In this document: positions 6,001-8,254 of the stretch, piece after piece
Position numbering within the stretch: position 1 is the first letter of the stretch
Layout of the letters: every line of letters starts with the position of its first letter
From: CAYLZW01 sp964388085
Lineage (GTDB): Bacteria; Myxococcota; UBA727; CAYLZW01
NCBI GenBank assembly: GCA_964388085.1
Contig: CAYLZW010000257.1
Location: 1-8,254, forward strand
Direction of reading: 5' to 3'
DNA length: 8,254 nt
Notes under the pieces: generated by a model
Told to the model about the DNA's origin: nothing
Seen by the model: only the letters and a program-made list of their open reading frames with translations
Database searches by the model: none
Made by a program: the position numbers and the translations under genes

Positions 6001-6171
6001 CCTCCCCGGGTGCGGTGTTCCGCTATGAGCTCCGAACCTAATGCTCGATTCGGGAGCCGCTCCGTGCGGGTTTGTGCAAGCCGACTCGTTTCGGAAGCCT
6101 TCCCCCGCACTCTTGGCGCCCACCTGGTTGCAACCAGGTTCGAGCTTACGCGGCACCGCACCTCGGGGACC
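6001..6171 (+). ncRNA. ssrS: 6S RNA, regulator of RNA polymerase
   Basis: 6S RNA mimics an open promoter and sequesters housekeeping RNA polymerase holoenzyme in stationary phase. It later serves as template for short product RNAs that release the enzyme. The closing stem pairs 6003-6017 with 6154-6169 (one bulged A). A short CCGC/GCGG helix (6020-6023 with 6150-6153) follows, then GAGCTC-C-GAACC (6027-6038) with GGTTCGAGCTT (6137-6147, one bulge). Distal to the central region GTGCGGG (6064-6070) pairs with CCCGCAC (6104-6110). An apical hairpin CCGA/TCGG (6081-6084 with 6091-6094) is followed by GAAGCCTT, as in E. coli 6S. The 3' side carries the hairpin CCTGGTT-GC-AACCAGG (6123-6138), equivalent to the CCTTGAACC hairpin of E. 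coli. TTTTT at 6172-6176 follows the closing stem and probably terminates the RNA. The length of about 170 nt, the fold and the zapA-fau setting agree. Exact ends are approximate to a few bases. Confidence 0.9.
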
Positions 6172-6230
6172 TTTTTCTGGAGCCTCTCCCTCCCCAGCTA
6201 CAGCCACGGCCACAGCCGGCTGGCGCGCGC

Positions 6231-6833
6231 ATGACGGACAGCCCGCTCGTCGTCGCCAAGAAGGGCCTACGCCGCGAGGTGCGGGCGCGCATGGACGCCG
6301 AGCGAGCGGACGAACGCGCCCAGGCCGCGCGCGACGTGCTCGCGCTGCTCACCCCGCTCATCGACGACGTGCCGCCTTCTGCCGACGTGGCGCTGTTCGC
6401 GAGCCTGCCGACCGAGCTGCCGACGACGGAGCTGCTCAGCGCGGTCGCCGGCAGGGAGCTCATGCGCGTGCTGCCACGTGTGGCGGGCCCCGATCTCGTG
6501 TTTCAGCGCATGCCGGCCACGGCCACCCTCGACGACCTCGCCACGAGCCGCTTCGGCGTGCCCGAGCCCCTGCCGTCCTGGCCCGTGGTGCCGCTCTCCG
6601 CCTGTGCCCTCGTCATCATGCCCGGGCTCGCCTTCGATCGACGCGGCGCTCGGCTCGGCTATGGCCGCGGCTTCTACGATCGGGCCATCGCGCGCATGCG
6701 CCGGGAGCGCCGCGTCCCCGCGGTGGCGGTGGGCATGGACTGTCAGCTCGTCGACGAGGTCCCGAGCGGGCCCGAGGACGAGCGGGTGGACGCCCTCGCC
6801 GCGCCCTCGCTCGGCCTCTTGTGGTTCTCCTGA
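6231..6833 (+). CDS. fau: 5-formyltetrahydrofolate cyclo-ligase (5,10-methenyl-THF synthetase)
   Basis: The enzyme uses ATP to convert 5-formyl-THF to 5,10-methenyl-THF, returning stored folate to one-carbon metabolism in the cytosol. From the ATG at 6231 the product has 200 residues, the usual size. It shows the N-terminal KKGLRREVRARM (10-21) and VALFASLPTELPT (53-65). The nucleotide/folate-binding signature VIMPGLAFDRRGARLGYGRGFYDR lies at 128-151. The late motif VPSGPEDERVD (177-187) has Glu-Asp where many members have His-Asp. The frame is open back to 6072, but that part overlaps 6S RNA and adds nothing conserved, so it is rejected as coding. No clear Shine-Dalgarno sequence precedes 6231. 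The gene follows 6S RNA as in other proteobacteria. It lies 47 nt before tyrS and may share its transcript. Confidence 0.93.
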   Translation: MTDSPLVVAKKGLRREVRARMDAERADERAQAARDVLALLTPLIDDVPPSADVALFASLPTELPTTELLSAVAGRELMRVLPRVAGPDLVFQRMPATATLDDLATSRFGVPEPLPSWPVVPLSACALVIMPGLAFDRRGARLGYGRGFYDRAIARMRRERRVPAVAVGMDCQLVDEVPSGPEDERVDALAAPSLGLLWFS

Positions 6834-6880
6834 CGATTTAGGCGCGCCACCGGGCTTCGCGTTTGGTATCTGCGGCGCCC

Positions 6881-8119
6881 ATGACGACGTTCGCACCCGT
6901 CGACGAGCAGCTCGCGCTCATCCTGCGCGGCACGGTGGACCTCGAGGTCCGCGCCGAGCTGAAGGACAAGCTCGAGCGCAGCCTCAAGGAGAGCCGGCCG
7001 CTGACCGTGAAGGCGGGCTTCGACCCGACCGCGCCGGACCTGCACATCGGCCACACCGTGCTGCTCAACAAGATGCGGCAGTTCCAGGACCTCGGGCACC
7101 GCGTGGTGTTCCTCATCGGCGACTTCACCGGACGCATCGGCGACCCGACCGGCAAGAACGTCACGCGCCCGCCCCTGTCCGAGGACGAGATCGTCGCCAA
7201 CGCGGCCACCTACAAGCGGCAGGTCGAGAAGGTGCTCGATCCCCTGCGCACGGAGGTGCGCTTCAACTCGGAGTGGCTCGGCCGCTTCACCTTCGACGAC
7301 GTCATCCGCCTGTGCGCCCGCTACTCGGTGGCGCGCATGCTCGAGCGCGACGACTTCGAGAAGCGCCTGCGCGAGGAGCGCCCGATCTCGATGCACGAGC
7401 TCCTCTACCCGCTGTCCCAGGGGTACGACTCCGTCGCGCTCAAGGCGGACATCGAGCTCGGCGGCACCGATCAGCGCTTCAACCTCCTCGTCGGCCGCGA
7501 CCTCATGCGCCAGTACGGCCTCGAGCCGCAGTGCATCCTGACCGTCCCCATCCTCGAAGGGACCGACGCGCGCGAGACGCCGGACGGCGGCGTGGTCGGG
7601 CCGAAGATGTCGAAGTCGCTCGGCAACTACATCGGCGTCGAGGACGACCCCGAGCAGCAGTTCGGCAAGCTCATGAGCATCTGTGACGCGCTCATGTGGC
7701 GCTACTACGAGCTGCTCTCCTTCCGCCCCATGAGCGAGATCGAGGAGCTGAAGGCGGGCCACCCCATGGAGGCCAAGAAGTCCCTCGCGCGTGAGCTGGT
7801 CAGCCGCTTCCACGACGAGCGCTCGGCCGCCGAGGCGCAGGCGCACTTCGAGCGACACTACGGCGAAGGCAAGCGCGACTCGATCCCCGACGACGCGCCT
7901 ACTTTGACGTTGTCCGGCGCGGGCGGCGGCGTCCCCGTGGTGAAGGCGCTCGTCGAGGCGGGCCTCGTCGGCTCGAACGCCGACGGCAAGCGGCTGGTGG
8001 CGCAAGGGGCCGTGCGCGTCGACGGCAGCCGCGTGCGCGATCCGCAGCAGGCCCTCGAGGGCGGCGCTCACGCCGTGCGCGTGGGCAAGACCCGCTGGGC
8101 CCGCATCATCGTCGAGTGA
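6881..8119 (+). CDS. tyrS: Tyrosyl-tRNA synthetase (class I, KMSKS type)
   Basis: TyrS charges tRNA-Tyr with tyrosine in the cytosol. The product has 412 residues, typical of the TyrZ-like bacterial branch. The Rossmann catalytic domain shows KAGFDPTAPDLHIGHTVLL with the HIGH motif at 55-58. FLIGDFTGRIGDPTGK spans 77-92, the tyrosine/ATP-site motif ELGGTDQRFN spans 192-201, and the KMSKS loop is at 242-246 within VGPKMSKSLGNYIG. A helical tRNA-binding region follows. A C-terminal S4 RNA-binding domain (about 350-395, VPVVKALVEAGLV to VRVDGSRVRDP) completes the protein. The canonical KMSKS and the sequence after HIGH separate it from the E. coli TyrS branch. The ATG at 6881 is preferred over the in-frame TTG at 6863. 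Neither has a clear Shine-Dalgarno sequence, so coupling to fau or leaderless translation is possible. The stop lies 1 nt from that of the convergent gene at the right edge. Confidence 0.97.
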   Translation: MTTFAPVDEQLALILRGTVDLEVRAELKDKLERSLKESRPLTVKAGFDPTAPDLHIGHTVLLNKMRQFQDLGHRVVFLIGDFTGRIGDPTGKNVTRPPLSEDEIVANAATYKRQVEKVLDPLRTEVRFNSEWLGRFTFDDVIRLCARYSVARMLERDDFEKRLREERPISMHELLYPLSQGYDSVALKADIELGGTDQRFNLLVGRDLMRQYGLEPQCILTVPILEGTDARETPDGGVVGPKMSKSLGNYIGVEDDPEQQFGKLMSICDALMWRYYELLSFRPMSEIEELKAGHPMEAKKSLARELVSRFHDERSAAEAQAHFERHYGEGKRDSIPDDAPTLTLSGAGGGVPVVKALVEAGLVGSNADGKRLVAQGAVRVDGSRVRDPQQALEGGAHAVRVGKTRWARIIVE

Positions 8120-8120
8120 G

Positions 8121-8254
8121 TTACTCCGACACCTCGGCAGGTGACGAAGTGTTGATCGTGGCGCTGTCCTCGAGCCAGCCGCGCCAGCCGTCGCCGCCGG
8201 CGTCGACGTAGAGCGGCGCCGTGTAGCAGAAGGTGCCGCCGCCGCCGGTGGGCT
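8121..8254 (-). CDS. C-terminal end of an unidentified protein (gene continues past the right edge)
   Basis: Reading leftward from the edge, 44 codons run to a TAA stop at 8123-8121. The peptide is PTGGGGTFCYTAPLYVDAGG, then DGWRGWLEDSATINTSSPAE and VSE. Third positions are almost all G or C until the last few codons, as in the real genes here, which supports this frame. The Gly-rich, Trp- and Cys-containing tail is not recognisable. An exported protein is possible but not shown. It converges on tyrS with a single base between the stop codons and no terminator between them. Confidence 0.6.
   Translation of the reverse strand, partial: PTGGGGTFCYTAPLYVDAGGDGWRGWLEDSATINTSSPAEVSE

Noticed and set aside
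6072..6230. N-terminal extension of the 5-formyltetrahydrofolate cyclo-ligase
   Set aside because: It overlaps 6S RNA, is Pro/Arg-rich and lies outside the conserved domain. The family starts just before the K-x-x-L-R motif, matching ATG 6231.
6743..8071. A 442-codon minus-strand frame opposite tyrS
   Set aside because: tyrS is unmistakable on the plus strand. The antisense frame has no ribosome binding site, membrane pattern or recognisable domain.
1..8254. A new defence, mobile or biosynthetic system
   Set aside because: No transposase, integrase, nuclease, toxin-antitoxin pair, direct-repeat array or biosynthetic enzyme cluster is visible. Most of the genes are core or ordinary envelope genes.

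Overview
The window is about 8.25 kb of very GC-rich DNA with strong G/C bias at third codon positions. Its genes are densely packed and switch strand often. The multidomain lipoprotein with repeated choice-of-anchor-D-type beta domains, the secreted TPR protein and the gene order together suggest a chromosome of a delta-proteobacterium in the broad sense, most likely Myxococcota. That is an inference from style and content. No 16S rRNA or other taxonomic marker was read. No insertion sequence, CRISPR array, tRNA, rRNA or integrase gene was seen.

Layout, left to right. (1) Positions 1-1421, minus strand: the N-terminal part of pyruvate kinase runs off the left edge. Upstream of it lies a gene for a zinc-ribbon multi-pass membrane protein, with a strong intrinsic terminator between the two. 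(2) Positions 1422-1643: a divergent intergenic region holding an inverted repeat and weak promoter candidates. (3) Positions 1644-3326, plus strand: a 560-residue acidic lipoprotein built from about four Ig-like repeats. (4) Positions 3334-5288, minus strand: an EamA/DMT-family transporter, preceded by an exported protein with a cysteine-containing beta-rich N-terminal domain and C-terminal TPRs. (5) Positions 5289-5522: a divergent control region with a perfect 14-bp palindrome, a consensus -35 box and a strong ribosome binding site for zapA. (6) Positions 5523-8119, plus strand: zapA, a 6S RNA gene (ssrS), 5-formyltetrahydrofolate cyclo-ligase (fau/ygfA) and tyrosyl-tRNA synthetase (tyrS). 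(7) Positions 8121-8254, minus strand: the C-terminal end of an unidentified gene, convergent with tyrS.

The most informative part is zapA-ssrS-fau. The 350 bp between the two protein genes has no credible coding content. It carries a near-complete 6S RNA fold: a long closing stem, a central region, an apical hairpin, a 3'-side hairpin and a U-run at the end. The same gene order is known from other proteobacteria, which supports the call. The cluster joins cell division (ZapA), global transcription control in stationary phase (6S RNA), folate salvage (Fau) and translation (TyrS).

I found no convincing new multi-gene system such as defence, secretion or biosynthesis. The parts worth a second look are the 6S RNA and its switchable hairpin, the palindrome against the zapA -35 box, a possible pyk promoter embedded in a terminator, and two extracytoplasmic proteins with uncharacterised domains.
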